Assembly (NCBI GenBank): GCA_934526065.1
Contig: CAKSZX010000001.1
Span: forward strand, 1 to 64,000
Length of the DNA stretch: 64,000 nucleotides
Direction: 5' to 3'
Origin: an uncultured Oscillospiraceae bacterium
Lineage (GTDB): Bacteria; Bacillota; Clostridia; Oscillospirales; Ruminococcaceae
Both the position numbers and the translations under genes were made by a program. Position 1 is the first letter of the stretch. Each line of letters begins with the position of its first letter. The notes under the pieces are model-generated. The model did not search any database and was not told the DNA's origin. It worked only from the letters and a program-made list of their open reading frames with translations. Below are positions 43,505 through 52,565 of the stretch, piece by piece.

Positions 43505-44140
43505 ATGAAGGACAAAATTATTATTCAATGGCTTGGACATTCTTGCTTTAAACTCACATTCGGCGATTGGCGGTGTGTGGTTGACCCATACGAGGACGGC
43601 AGTGTGCCGGGGCTTGGAAACATAAGGGAGAGCGCCATGGCGGTGTTTGCCAGCCACGAACATCATGACCATAACGCAAGGGAAACCGTATTGATAAACA
43701 AAATGTTTGCACCTAAGCCGAACATTAAAGAAATTAAATGTTGGCACGATGAGGAACAGGGGGCAAAACGAGGTGAAAATATAATCCGTGTGTTTGACTA
43801 CAATGGTATGAAACTTGCCCATTTCGGGGATTTGGGTCACCTTTTGGATGCCGAAACCGCAAAGGAAATCGGCAATATTGATGTGGCTTTGCTGCCGATA
43901 GGCGGTTTTTACACCATAGACGCAAAAACGGCAAAAGCCGTTGCCGCAAGTGTAAATGCCAAGGTGGTTATACCTATGCACTACCGTGGACAGGGCTTTG
44001 GGTTTCCCGTTATCGGGACGGCAGAGGAATACACCGCTTTGTGCGACGATGTGGTTTATTACGACACAAGTATCTTTGAATATACAGCCGATACGCCGAA
44101 ACAGACGGCAATTTTAACGCCGGAAAATCTTGGAAAATAA
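43505..44140 (+). CDS. metallo-beta-lactamase-fold hydrolase (UlaG-like superfamily)
   Basis: A 211-residue MBL-fold protein. The zinc motif is FASHEHHDHN (HxHxDH, about residues 48-57), with HFGDLGHL and PMHYRG giving the later ligands. It resembles the COG2220 branch, which includes UlaG lactonase, but substrate cannot be named. It starts 12 bp after rsmF and may be cotranscribed; the shared terminator is at 44154-44186. Confidence 0.88.
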   Translation: MKDKIIIQWLGHSCFKLTFGDWRCVVDPYEDGSVPGLGNIRESAMAVFASHEHHDHNARETVLINKMFAPKPNIKEIKCWHDEEQGAKRGENIIRVFDYNGMKLAHFGDLGHLLDAETAKEIGNIDVALLPIGGFYTIDAKTAKAVAASVNAKVVIPMHYRGQGFGFPVIGTAEEYTALCDDVVYYDTSIFEYTADTPKQTAILTPENLGK

Positions 44141-44153
44141 ATAATTGCAAAAC

Positions 44154-44186
44154 AAAAGCCTGCGGTTTTAAGCCGCAGGCTTTTTT
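44154..44186 (+). terminator. terminator after the MBL hydrolase
   Basis: AAAAGCCTGCGG - TTTTAAG - CCGCAGGCTTTT, then TT; also positioned to end the convergent FMN/FAD gene. Confidence 0.85.
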
Positions 44187-44220
44187 AAGAAAACAATGAA
44201 AAAGTTTTAAAAGCAATTTA

Positions 44221-46104
44221 TCAATTTGCGTTTGCAAGGCGTGCGCCCAAATCTTTGCCGTATGCAAAGGCTGAAAGGCCGCAAGAACCTACGATTGTTT
44301 CACCTACTGCGTACAAGTTTTCGATAGGCTTGCCGTCATCTGTGAGAACTGCGTAGTTATCGTCAACTACAAGACCGCCGATTGTAATGTGTGAACATGG
44401 TTCAAGGGCTGTTGCGTAAAACGGACCCTGAACAATTTCAGAGCCATCCGCAAAACTTGTTCTGCCGAAAAGTTTGTCATCAGATGTTTCGCAAGCTGTG
44501 TTGTACTGTTCAATGGTGGCTTTTAATGTGTCGGCATCAACACCGATTTTTTCTGCCAATTCTTCAAGGGTATCGCCCTTAAATACAACGCCTGCGTCGA
44601 TTGACTTCTGCAATTCTTCCTCTGTCATTTTATCAACACGTGAATTCAAAGCGTCAGAAATAATATAGTAGTAAGGTTCTTCCTGTTCAAAAACGGCGTG
44701 ACAAATTTCAAAGCGAGAGGCTGTTTCGTCAACAAAACGAACGCCCTTCGTGTTTATCATAAGGTTTGAAGAACCGTTGAAACCGAATGCACCGGAAGCG
44801 TCACTGTTGCCTTTTGTGCTCAGCGGGAACATCATGATGTTGTCCATAGCGGCTGTTGCACCGCCCAATTTTTGAGCCATAGTTATGCCGTCGCCTGTGT
44901 TGCCCGGGTTGTTATCTGTCTTTATGTCAGGTGTTGTAATACCCCACTGAGTATCATATTCCATAAGCATTTCGCCGTTTGCAGAGAAACCGCCTGTTGC
45001 AAGAACAACTTTCTTGGCGTTGATTGTGTAAATTGTGCCGTCAGCACTTTCTGCCTTAACACCCGTTACTGCACCGTTTTCGTCGGTCAAAAGTTCTGTG
45101 GCAGGTGTTTCTGTCATAATTGTAATATCAAGGTCTTTGTCCTTGATATACTGTGTAAGGTATGCAAAGTATCCGTTGCCTCTTGTGTAGTCAGTAGGAT
45201 ATGTCCATCTCGGCCATGTGTAGCCTACAATGCCAACCATTTTGGACATCTTGGCGCCTACTTCGTTAATAAACCAATCGTCAAATGTATTTACGATTTC
45301 ACCGTAAGGCATATTTAATTCACAGTCAGAACCTTCAACTCTGTGGTATTCGATAGCCAAAAGTGCAGGGCAGTCAAACAATGTTGTCTTACCGCTTGCC
45401 TTGTATTCATCATAAGCTTTTACAAGGTCGTCCCAAACTGTCTTTTCGGAATCGTCCTGAGGGCCTGCCCGAAGCATGTCTTCAATAGTTTTTGTGTAGC
45501 TGTCTGTCATTTCGATAGCACGGTCATCGCCCGGGTTCAAATCCTCAATAAATCCGCCGGATCTGATGGCGTTACCGCCCAAAGCTGACATTTTTTCAAG
45601 AAGAATAATGTCTGTTTCGCCTTCGTAAGCTGCGCTTACTGCTGTTGCAAGGCCTGCTGCGCCGCCGCCTACAACAACTATGTTGGCATCAAGAGTTTCT
45701 TCCTTAACTTCTTTATTGCCAGTGTTTGCAACAAGTTTTGTCGGATCTGCACCGGCCTGTGTGATTGCATCGGAAACAGCTTCCAAAATTGCATTTGATG
45801 TGATTGTTGCCCCTGCAACGGTGTCAACATCAAGTGACTGAGCCTCTACAATTCTCTCGGGAATTTTTTCGATGGCAGGGTCTGCAATGCCTGCTGTTTC
45901 GCTGTTTTCGCCTACCGTTACGCTTTCGATTTTGTCTGCCGAAAGCACAACTTCAACTTTAATTTCGCCGTTGCGGCCGTTTGCGGAAACACCTGTGTAT
46001 GTGCCCCGTTTAAATATACCGTCGCCGCCTTTTGACCGGCAGCTGCAAAGCATCAATGTTGCAAGAGCAACCGATACCCGGCGTTTAAATGAACTTTTAA
46101 ACAT
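44221..46104 (-). CDS. extracellular FMN-binding/FAD reductase lipoprotein (flavocytochrome c-like)
   Basis: A 627-residue exported flavoprotein. Basic start, hydrophobic core and Cys22 in LCSC give a likely lipid anchor. Residues about 34-113 form an FMN_bind domain with the flavinylation motif D94-TVAGAT100, where ApbE would attach FMN to the Thr. From 139 an FAD_binding_2 domain follows (NIVVVGGGAAGLATAVSAAY), with the flavocytochrome c/fumarate reductase/urocanate reductase layout and a C-terminal GSCGLSAFAYG. It probably reduces a small unsaturated acid or other acceptor outside the cell; the substrate is unknown. It lies downstream of a MerR gene and a 19-bp-spacer promoter. Confidence 0.88.
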   Translation of the reverse strand: MFKSSFKRRVSVALATLMLCSCRSKGGDGIFKRGTYTGVSANGRNGEIKVEVVLSADKIESVTVGENSETAGIADPAIEKIPERIVEAQSLDVDTVAGATITSNAILEAVSDAITQAGADPTKLVANTGNKEVKEETLDANIVVVGGGAAGLATAVSAAYEGETDIILLEKMSALGGNAIRSGGFIEDLNPGDDRAIEMTDSYTKTIEDMLRAGPQDDSEKTVWDDLVKAYDEYKASGKTTLFDCPALLAIEYHRVEGSDCELNMPYGEIVNTFDDWFINEVGAKMSKMVGIVGYTWPRWTYPTDYTRGNGYFAYLTQYIKDKDLDITIMTETPATELLTDENGAVTGVKAESADGTIYTINAKKVVLATGGFSANGEMLMEYDTQWGITTPDIKTDNNPGNTGDGITMAQKLGGATAAMDNIMMFPLSTKGNSDASGAFGFNGSSNLMINTKGVRFVDETASRFEICHAVFEQEEPYYYIISDALNSRVDKMTEEELQKSIDAGVVFKGDTLEELAEKIGVDADTLKATIEQYNTACETSDDKLFGRTSFADGSEIVQGPFYATALEPCSHITIGGLVVDDNYAVLTDDGKPIENLYAVGETIVGSCGLSAFAYGKDLGARLANAN

Positions 46105-46136
46105 AATCTTTTCCTCCTCGTTTATGTTTCGATTTG

Positions 46137-46167
46137 ATTATAAACTATAAAGTTAGTTTATAGTCAA
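46137..46167 (-). promoter_or_regulatory. MerR-type promoter with 19-bp spacer and central dyad
   Basis: Minus strand: TTGACT (46167-46162), a 19-bp spacer, TATAAT (46142-46137). The dyad ACTATAAA - CTAAC - TTTATAGT (46164-46144) occupies the spacer. This overlong, twisted spacing with a palindrome is the hallmark of promoters activated by MerR-family proteins. It drives the FMN/FAD lipoprotein gene. Confidence 0.85.
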
Positions 46168-46195
46168 TAGATAAAATAAGATTTTATCTAAGGAA

Positions 46196-46963
46196 TTATT
46201 CCAAAGCCACATAAATTTGGACAAAATTATAATTTTTTCGTTTAAAAACAGGTATTGCCATTAAAAGCGGTTCTTTGGGGGTGTATCCGCCGTCGGTTAC
46301 GATTTTGTTTATTTTGTCCGTCAGATCGGAAAAATCCGTAAATGTAACGGAAAAATTAAGCCACTTTTCACATGAAAAAACCGTGACATATTTGTTTATG
46401 TAAAGTTCCGGGTTTGAAATTTCAGATATGGGAATAATATTGCCCTTTTTTACGCTGCCGTTTTTTTGGATAATTCCGCAATACTGCATATATGGCATAG
46501 CTTTAAGCCAAAGAATGTCCGTTTGTTTTAAAATTTTTATTTCGTCCTTTGTAAATTGCCTGTCCTCGTACTCCCAAATAGGAAACCAAGCAAATTTTTC
46601 GGTCATGATTTTGGGGTTACTCCGGGAATCTTTGTTTGTTATTTGCCGTTGCAGGTGCTTTAAAATCTGTATTTGCCTTTTAAGTTGCCGTTCTTTTTTT
46701 GCAAGCCGATTGACAATATTTTCTGTATCGGAATTCAGCAGAGCTAATGTTTCCCCCAATGAAAAACCCATTCGCTCAAAACTGCGAATTTCGCCTATGT
46801 TGCTTACATCGTCGGAGGTGTACTGCCTGTATCCGTTTTCTTTTCTCTCGGGCCGAATGGCTCCGTGATTTTCAAGATAGTGTATGCCCATAGAGGTCAT
46901 ATCCATAACATCCGCCAAATCCTTTGTTGAATAGACTATCCGTCCCGGGTATTTTTTCTCCAT
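46196..46963 (-). CDS. MerR-family transcriptional regulator
   Basis: A 255-residue regulator. N-terminal MerR winged helix: YSTKDLADVMDMTSMGIHYLENHGAIRPERKENGYRQY (in segments), then SFERMGFSLGETLALLN and a coiled-coil linker. The C-terminal half (from about 120) is an effector domain of GyrI-like length with many aromatic residues, suited to a small-molecule ligand. I choose ATG 46963 behind AGGTGA; a GTG three codons earlier overlaps that site. It most likely controls the downstream reductase through the promoter at 46137-46167. The effector is unknown. Confidence 0.88.
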   Translation of the reverse strand: MEKKYPGRIVYSTKDLADVMDMTSMGIHYLENHGAIRPERKENGYRQYTSDDVSNIGEIRSFERMGFSLGETLALLNSDTENIVNRLAKKERQLKRQIQILKHLQRQITNKDSRSNPKIMTEKFAWFPIWEYEDRQFTKDEIKILKQTDILWLKAMPYMQYCGIIQKNGSVKKGNIIPISEISNPELYINKYVTVFSCEKWLNFSVTFTDFSDLTDKINKIVTDGGYTPKEPLLMAIPVFKRKNYNFVQIYVALE

Positions 46964-47049
46964 TTTTGTCACCTGTATCTATTATATAATTTCTAATTAT
47001 ACATAAAATCCACGGCAACCGCAACAAACAATAAAGTTTAAAAAAATCC

Positions 47050-47078
47050 TTGACAAACTCCTTAACCTGTGGTATTAT
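47050..47078 (+). promoter_or_regulatory. tRNA-Ser promoter
   Basis: TTGACA - 17 bp - TATTAT, 21 bp before the tRNA. Confidence 0.8.
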
Positions 47079-47099
47079 TCTATTGTTGCTTAGCGACAC

Positions 47100-47186
<87 letters not shown>

Positions 47187-47242
47187 AAATAAAGAATGCT
47201 TTACGGTGTTCTTATTTTTTTATAATTTCATACGAAATTTAA

Positions 47243-47277
47243 AAGCCCCCCGAATTTTAAATTCGGAGGACTTTTTC
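47243..47277. terminator. terminator between tRNA-Ser and mntP
   Basis: CCCCGAATT - TTA - AATTCGGAGG with one mismatch, then CTTTTTCTTT on the plus strand and GCTTTTAAATTT on the minus strand. Confidence 0.75.
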
Positions 47278-47293
47278 TTTGCCATAAAATAAA

Positions 47294-47869
47294 TTAAAGA
47301 GCCAAAATACCAAGGTGTTCAAGAAGAATTTTTATGCCCATAAGTATTAAAATCAAACCGCCGGCAAATTCTGCCTTTGATTTGTATTTTAAGCCGAACA
47401 CATTGCCCACTTTTAAACCTGCGGCGGAGAAAATAAATGTGGTTATGCCGATAAATGACACTGCCCAAACAATATTTACACCCGGCAACAAACCGAACAT
47501 AATGCCCACGGTCATGGCGTCAATGCTGGTGGCAACCGCAAGAATAAGCATTGTTTTAAAGGCAAAGGAGTCGTTTTCTTCGTCTTTTTCCTCTTCTTTT
47601 GCCAGGGCCTCTTTAATCATGTTTGCGCCTATAAACCCAAGGAGGATAAATGCAATCCAGTGGTCAAAGCTTGTTATGTAGCTTTCAAACCTGGAACCCA
47701 AAAAGTAACCGATTGACGGCATAAGAGCCTGAAAGCCGCCAAACCACAAACCCACGGTAAGATAGTGTTTAACTTTTAAATCTTTTGTGGATAGCCCTTT
47801 GCAGATAGAAACCGCAAATGCGTCCATGGAAAGCCCTACGGCAATAAAAAACAGTTCAAAAATATCCAT
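47294..47869 (-). CDS. mntP: manganese efflux pump MntP
   Basis: Exports Mn(II). The 191-residue protein has six membrane segments and the family's duplicated Asp motifs GLSMDAFAVSICKGL (residues 13-27) and ATSIDAMTVGIMFGL (about 112-126). A short acidic-lysine loop (KEEEKDEEND) joins the halves. Expression is likely switched on by the manganese riboswitch directly upstream. Confidence 0.95.
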   Translation of the reverse strand: MDIFELFFIAVGLSMDAFAVSICKGLSTKDLKVKHYLTVGLWFGGFQALMPSIGYFLGSRFESYITSFDHWIAFILLGFIGANMIKEALAKEEEKDEENDSFAFKTMLILAVATSIDAMTVGIMFGLLPGVNIVWAVSFIGITTFIFSAAGLKVGNVFGLKYKSKAEFAGGLILILMGIKILLEHLGILAL

Positions 47870-47884
47870 AATTCAACCTCGTCT

Positions 47885-48075
47885 AAACAGCGCAATGCCG
47901 CTGTGATAAATCCCGATACCCGAAAAATAAAAAAGTCGGATACATACCGCACCCGATTACCCTAACCCGGATACGGCAAAAGCCATACCCTAAGTCTCGT
48001 TATTTAAGACAAGCCAGATTATCATCTAATCAGTCTGTTGACTTGCCACGCCAAACGGCGCTATCTACTCCCTTA
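47885..48075 (-). promoter_or_regulatory. yybP-ykoY manganese riboswitch
   Basis: Leader between a strong promoter and mntP. On the minus strand it begins AAGGGAGTAG (48074-48065), contains GTCAACAGACTGA and GAGACTTAGGGTA, and ends with a possible terminator stem TCGGGT...ATCCGA plus TTTTTT near 47932-47955. The conserved GGGAGTAG start, the GTCAACA junction and the neighbouring mntP match this riboswitch class, which senses Mn(II). Confidence 0.82.
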
Positions 48076-48085
48076 AAGTTCTAAC

Positions 48086-48114
48086 ATTATAACAGTTATA
48101 TATATTTGTGTCAA
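48086..48114 (-). promoter_or_regulatory. promoter of the riboswitch-mntP transcript
   Basis: Minus strand TTGACA - 17 bp - TATAAT, ending about 11 bp before the riboswitch start. Confidence 0.85.
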
Positions 48115-48197
48115 TGAAAATTTCTAAATATCCTTTATTAGCCATGGGCTGTATGTTATAATTAAAATAAAAGCGCTATTTGTACAGGAGGCTTATT

Positions 48198-49025
48198 ATG
48201 AGTAAAATTGCTTTTATCGGTACGGGTAATATGGGTGCGGCACTTGCGGTAGGGGTTTGCAAGGCGATAAATCCGGCAGATGTTACCGTATATGACCACA
48301 ATCGGTATAAAACCGAAAAAATATCACGGCAAACAGGCTGTAAAATCGGGGAAAACCGGCGGCAGGCGATAAACGGCGCCCGGTATATTGTTTTGGGTAT
48401 GAAGCCGGCTGTGCTGAGAAAATCTCTACAAGATATTATCCCGGCAATAAAGGAAAATGTGGAAAGGGCAGAAAAACAGGTTGTAATATCCATGGCGGCG
48501 GGAATAAGCCTTTCGGACATTGAGGAAGTGTTAAACAGCCGGGGATTGAACTTGCCGATTATCCGTATGTTGCCCAACACCCCATGTGAGATAGGCAGCG
48601 GACTTATAATTTACGGCGCAAACTGCCTCTGTGATGAAAGTATATGCGGCGAAGTTGAAAAAATGTTTGCGCCCTGCGGCATTATAGAAAAAATGGGAGA
48701 AAAAATGATAGATGCCGCATCGGCAATATCCGGATGTACCCCGGCTTTTGTGTATATGTTTATTGATGCTTTGGCCGACGGTGCCGTCAGGTGCGGGGTG
48801 CCAAGGGCAAAGGCCATTGAATACGCATCACAGGTTGTTAAGGGCAGTGCCGAAATGGTGTTGCAGACAGGCAGACACCCGGATCGGTTAAAAGACGCCG
48901 TTTGCTCACCGGCAGGCTCTACTATTGAGGGCGTTACGGTTTTGGAAGAAGGCTCTTTCAGATTTTTGGCAAGCGACGCAGTGTATAAGGCAAACCTTAA
49001 AAACGGCTCTTTGGGTAAAAAATAA
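48198..49025 (+). CDS. proC: pyrroline-5-carboxylate reductase
   Basis: Last step of proline synthesis, reducing pyrroline-5-carboxylate with NAD(P)H. The 275-residue protein has FIGTGNMGAALAVGV at the N-terminus, MAAGISLSDIEEVL, PIIRMLPNTPCEIGSG, SGCTPAFVYMFIDALADGAVRCG and the C-terminal SPAGSTIEGVTVLEEGSFR. The ATG at 48198 is 6 bp after AGGAGG; the longer frame lacks a ribosome site. Divergent from mntP. Confidence 0.94.
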   Translation: MSKIAFIGTGNMGAALAVGVCKAINPADVTVYDHNRYKTEKISRQTGCKIGENRRQAINGARYIVLGMKPAVLRKSLQDIIPAIKENVERAEKQVVISMAAGISLSDIEEVLNSRGLNLPIIRMLPNTPCEIGSGLIIYGANCLCDESICGEVEKMFAPCGIIEKMGEKMIDAASAISGCTPAFVYMFIDALADGAVRCGVPRAKAIEYASQVVKGSAEMVLQTGRHPDRLKDAVCSPAGSTIEGVTVLEEGSFRFLASDAVYKANLKNGSLGKK

Positions 49026-49148
49026 GACCGATATAACACAGGCGCAGTTTGCCTTTTGCCGCAATAAAAAATAAAACGATTATAAGCTAAATGTGAAAAA
49101 AGTTATTAAATATAGGTGTAAATATTAAAAAATAGACACAAAAACATA

Positions 49149-49177
49149 TTGAAAAGTTCATAAAAGGAGTATATAAT
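49149..49177 (+). promoter_or_regulatory. promoter of the small FMN lipoprotein gene
   Basis: TTGAAA - 17 bp - TATAAT, 60 bp before the start codon. Confidence 0.7.
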
Positions 49178-49236
49178 ACACACTTGTATCGGTGAGATAT
49201 ATTGCCGATTTTATTATCAGAAGGGAAGTTTATACA

Positions 49237-49716
49237 ATGAAATCTAAAATGATGAAAGTTCTTGTTTGCGCTATGGCAGTAGCTATGTTGGCAGGTTGCT
49301 CAAACAACGGCGGCTCAAGCAGCGCTACAACAACTACATACACAGGTACATCTTCAAACGGTTTCGGCGGTGATGTTGTTGTTACAATCACAGTAAACGA
49401 CGAAACAAAGGAAATTTTGTCTGTTGAATCAGCAGGCGAGAAAGAAACAGAAGCAGTTGGCGGTGCAGCTCTTGAAACTCTTGACGCTAACTTCTTGGCA
49501 GCACAGAGCGCTGAATTTGACGGCGTTTCAGGCGCTACAGTAACTTCAGACGCTTACAAGGAAGCAGTTGCAGACGCACTTGCTCAGATGAACGGCGGCA
49601 AAGTTGAAGAAGACGGTTCATCAGCAGTTGAAGAATCTTCAAAAGCTGAAGAAGAATCATCAAAAGCCGAAGAAGAATCATCAGCAGTTGAAGAAGAATC
49701 TTCAAAAGCTGAATAA
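49237..49716 (+). CDS. small FMN_bind-domain lipoprotein
   Basis: A 159-residue secreted electron-carrier-like protein. Lipobox AMLAGC with Cys21; a single FMN_bind domain (about 35-120) with flavinylation motif D95-GVSGAT101; then a 35-residue tail of Ser/Glu/Lys/Ala repeats (variants of EESSKAE and EESSAVE) likely to be a flexible spacer. The domain is very close to the first FMN domain of the next gene's product. ATG 49237 follows AAGGGA; the frame opens earlier but without a ribosome site. It resembles the flavinylated shuttles of extracellular electron transfer (such as PplA), with one domain instead of two. Confidence 0.87.
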   Translation: MKSKMMKVLVCAMAVAMLAGCSNNGGSSSATTTTYTGTSSNGFGGDVVVTITVNDETKEILSVESAGEKETEAVGGAALETLDANFLAAQSAEFDGVSGATVTSDAYKEAVADALAQMNGGKVEEDGSSAVEESSKAEEESSKAEEESSAVEEESSKAE

Positions 49717-49730
49717 TTAAAGCTATTAAA

Positions 49731-49761
49731 ATAAAGCGGTTTTTACCGCTTTATTTTTTTT
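49731..49761 (+). terminator. terminator after the small FMN lipoprotein
   Basis: AAAGCGGT - TTTT - ACCGCTTT followed by ATTTTTTTT. Confidence 0.85.
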
Positions 49762-49858
49762 GTCTGATTTTTGTAAAAAACGCACAAAAAATCAGACGGG
49801 GTTTTTACATCTGCGGTTACAAAAATATTACAAATGTTATTTTCGGGTATTTTTCCTC

Positions 49859-49887
49859 TTGAAATTTATAAAACCGTGTTATATGAT
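49859..49887 (+). promoter_or_regulatory. promoter of the FMN/FAD reductase gene
   Basis: TTGAAA - 17 bp - TATGAT, 46 bp before the start. With the terminator at 49731-49761 this shows the two flavoprotein genes have separate transcripts. Confidence 0.7.
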
Positions 49888-49933
49888 AGATTTAGGTGAG
49901 TATCAACTCATACTTTACAAGGAGAAACAGTCA

Positions 49934-52438
49934 ATGAAAACAGGAATTAAAAAAGTTCTTGCTTGCGTTCTTGCACTTGGTATGTTGGCAGGTTGTTCTG
50001 CAAAGACGGAAACATACACAGGTACAGGCAAAGGTTTCGGCGGCGACGTTACAGTTACTATCACAGTGGACAGCAACGGTAAAATCACAGCCGTAGAATC
50101 AACAGGCGAGAAAGAAACAGAAGCAATCGGCGGCGCAGCTCTTGCAACTCTTGACGCCAACCTTTTGGAAGCTCAGAGTGCCGAATTTGACGGTGTTGCA
50201 GGGGCAACACTTACATCAAACGGCTATAAAGAAGCTGCCGCAGCAGCTATTGCACAATCAAAGGGTGAGGAAGAAAACCTTGAAATTTCTTTCACACCGG
50301 GCACTTACACCGGTAAGGGCACAGGTTACAACGGCGAAGTTGTTGCCGATGTAACATTTACGGAATCAGGTATCGAATCAATCGAAGTTACACAGACAGC
50401 TGAAACAGCTCATGTGGGCGATGTTGCATATGATATTATGGTTCCTGAAATCATCGAATACACATCAACAGGCGTTGACGGTGTATCAGGCGCTACATTT
50501 ACATCAAACGCTTTGAAAGCAGCAGTTGAGGACGCCGCACAGCAGGCAGGCTGCAATGTTAAGGCTTTGCAGAAAGGCGCTAAGGCTTACGAAGTAACAG
50601 CAGGCGAAGACGAAGATGTTACTTACGATGTTGTTATTGTAGGTGCAGGCGGCGCAGGTATGGGCGCAGCAGCTCAGGCTGTACAGAACGGCAACTCGGT
50701 TTTGGTTATTGAAGAAAATGCCGAAATCGGCGGTAACACATTGGTTTCAGGCGGTCAGTACCAGTCAGTTATGCCTTACCTCGTTTGGGACGCTAAGAAC
50801 CCGGACGCAACAGAGGCAACATGGGATTACAACGGCAAGACATATACAAAAATTAAGGCCTCACAGGGTCAGCTTGGCGTTTTGAAGACAATCCTTGATT
50901 GGTCCGAAGAACCTTTCGATGCTTCATACTTTGATACACACGAATATGTAGCAGGCGAAATTGACGAATTGTCAAAAGCAGGCGTACACGAAGAATATCT
51001 TGACACACTTAAAGCTCTTAAATCAGAAATCAAGGCATATGTGGATTGGGCAGACGCTAAGATTGCAAAGGGCGCAAAGGAATCAGATCTTACATTGTTC
51101 TCAACCGTAAATCTTCACATCTTCCAGACATACTACGGCGGTCTCCGTCAGTCAGCAGACGGCAAGACATGGATCTACGGCGACTATGACCTTGTTTCAC
51201 AGTTTATTAAAGACGGTCAGGGTCTTAAAGAATGGCTTGAAGACCAGGGCGCATTGTTTGCAGATGACAAACAGCTTACACTTATCGGCGCTCTCTGGTA
51301 CAGAGAAAACCAGAACATGGGCTGCGATATGGACGGCGACGGCGTGCCGGAAATCAGCGGCGGCAACTGGGGTACATATTTCGTTCCGCTTAAAACAACA
51401 GTTGAAAGCGTTGAAGGCAACGAAATTATGACAAGAACAAAGGCTGAAAAGCTTATTGTTGAGGACGGCAAAGTTACAGGTGTTGAGGCTACTAAGTACG
51501 ACGGCACAAGGGTAACGGCTCACGCAACAAAAGGTGTTATCCTTGCAACAGGCGGTTATGCCGCTAACATCGAAATGGTTGTTAAGGAAAATACATACTG
51601 GGATTCAGACTATGTAACAACAGGCATCAAGACAACTAACCGTTCATCACTTCAGGGCGACGGTATTGTTATGGCTAAGGAAGCCGGTGCCGATGTTACA
51701 GGTATGGGCTTCCCGCAGATGATGCCTATTTCTTGGATTGACAACGGCAACCTTGCATTCGGCGGCGGCCAGTATGCGGTTTACATCAACCCGACAACAG
51801 GTAAGAGATTCGTTGACGAATCAGCCGAAAGAGATGTTCTCTCACTTGGCGAATTTGCAAACGGCGTTGAAGTAAACGGTACAAAGGGCGTATTCCTTGA
51901 AATCACAAACGCTAACCAGGCTATCGGTATTCCTTATCCCTACGACAAGTACGAAAAAGGCCAGGTTGTAGAAATTTCTAAGGACGATGTTGAAAACAGA
52001 GTTTACTATGTTTCAAGCGCCGAGGAAATGCAGAAAGTACTTGATAAGTTCGGTATGACAGCTAAGCCGGAGGATATCTATGCAACAATCAAGCAGTATG
52101 ACGAAGCTTATCTTAACGATAAAGCACCGGCAGACGGCATTAAGAAGAGCGCGGCTACAACAACAATCGGTACAGTTACAGAAGACGGCGAATACAAGCT
52201 CGAAGGCGAATTGCTCCGTATCAGAGTTATGGCACCTTCAACTCACCACACAATGGGCGGTGTAGTTGTTGACACAGAGCGCCATGTTCTTGACACAAAG
52301 GGCAATGTTATTGACGGTTTGTATGCAGCAGGCGAAGTAACAGGCGGTATCCACGGCGGTAACCGTCTTGGCGGTAACGCTATTGTTGAAATCCTTGTTT
52401 CAGGCAGAATTGCGGCTGACACAATCGCCGGCAAATAA
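49934..52438 (+). CDS. extracellular flavoprotein reductase with two FMN domains and an FAD domain
   Basis: An 834-residue lipoprotein (lipobox MLAGC, Cys21). Two FMN_bind domains carry flavinylation motifs D86-GVAGAT92 and D182-GVSGAT188, followed from about 232 by an FAD_binding_2 domain (VVIVGAGGAGMGAAAQAV) of the fumarate/urocanate reductase type, ending GGIHGGNRLGGNAIVEILV. Electrons would pass along the FMNs to FAD and on to an organic acceptor outside the cell. The start is ATG 49934 behind AAGGAG; a frame open for 58 more codons overlaps the promoter. Codon choice is strongly biased, consistent with high expression. Substrate unknown; no ApbE flavin transferase is in the window. Confidence 0.9.
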   Translation: MKTGIKKVLACVLALGMLAGCSAKTETYTGTGKGFGGDVTVTITVDSNGKITAVESTGEKETEAIGGAALATLDANLLEAQSAEFDGVAGATLTSNGYKEAAAAAIAQSKGEEENLEISFTPGTYTGKGTGYNGEVVADVTFTESGIESIEVTQTAETAHVGDVAYDIMVPEIIEYTSTGVDGVSGATFTSNALKAAVEDAAQQAGCNVKALQKGAKAYEVTAGEDEDVTYDVVIVGAGGAGMGAAAQAVQNGNSVLVIEENAEIGGNTLVSGGQYQSVMPYLVWDAKNPDATEATWDYNGKTYTKIKASQGQLGVLKTILDWSEEPFDASYFDTHEYVAGEIDELSKAGVHEEYLDTLKALKSEIKAYVDWADAKIAKGAKESDLTLFSTVNLHIFQTYYGGLRQSADGKTWIYGDYDLVSQFIKDGQGLKEWLEDQGALFADDKQLTLIGALWYRENQNMGCDMDGDGVPEISGGNWGTYFVPLKTTVESVEGNEIMTRTKAEKLIVEDGKVTGVEATKYDGTRVTAHATKGVILATGGYAANIEMVVKENTYWDSDYVTTGIKTTNRSSLQGDGIVMAKEAGADVTGMGFPQMMPISWIDNGNLAFGGGQYAVYINPTTGKRFVDESAERDVLSLGEFANGVEVNGTKGVFLEITNANQAIGIPYPYDKYEKGQVVEISKDDVENRVYYVSSAEEMQKVLDKFGMTAKPEDIYATIKQYDEAYLNDKAPADGIKKSAATTTIGTVTEDGEYKLEGELLRIRVMAPSTHHTMGGVVVDTERHVLDTKGNVIDGLYAAGEVTGGIHGGNRLGGNAIVEILVSGRIAADTIAGK

Positions 52439-52474
52439 TTTGCGGCAGGTTGTTAGGTTTTGACAAATTAAAAT

Positions 52475-52503
52475 TAAGGCACGGGGTCACCCGTGCCTTT
52501 TTG
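52475..52503 (+). terminator. terminator after the FMN/FAD reductase
   Basis: AAGGCACGGG - GTCA - CCCGTGCCTT, then TTTTG. Confidence 0.9.
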
Positions 52504-52565
52504 CCTTTGGTAAACTCTATTAACCCTCGCAGAGATTATATAAAATTTTAAATTTTGTGCAAAAT

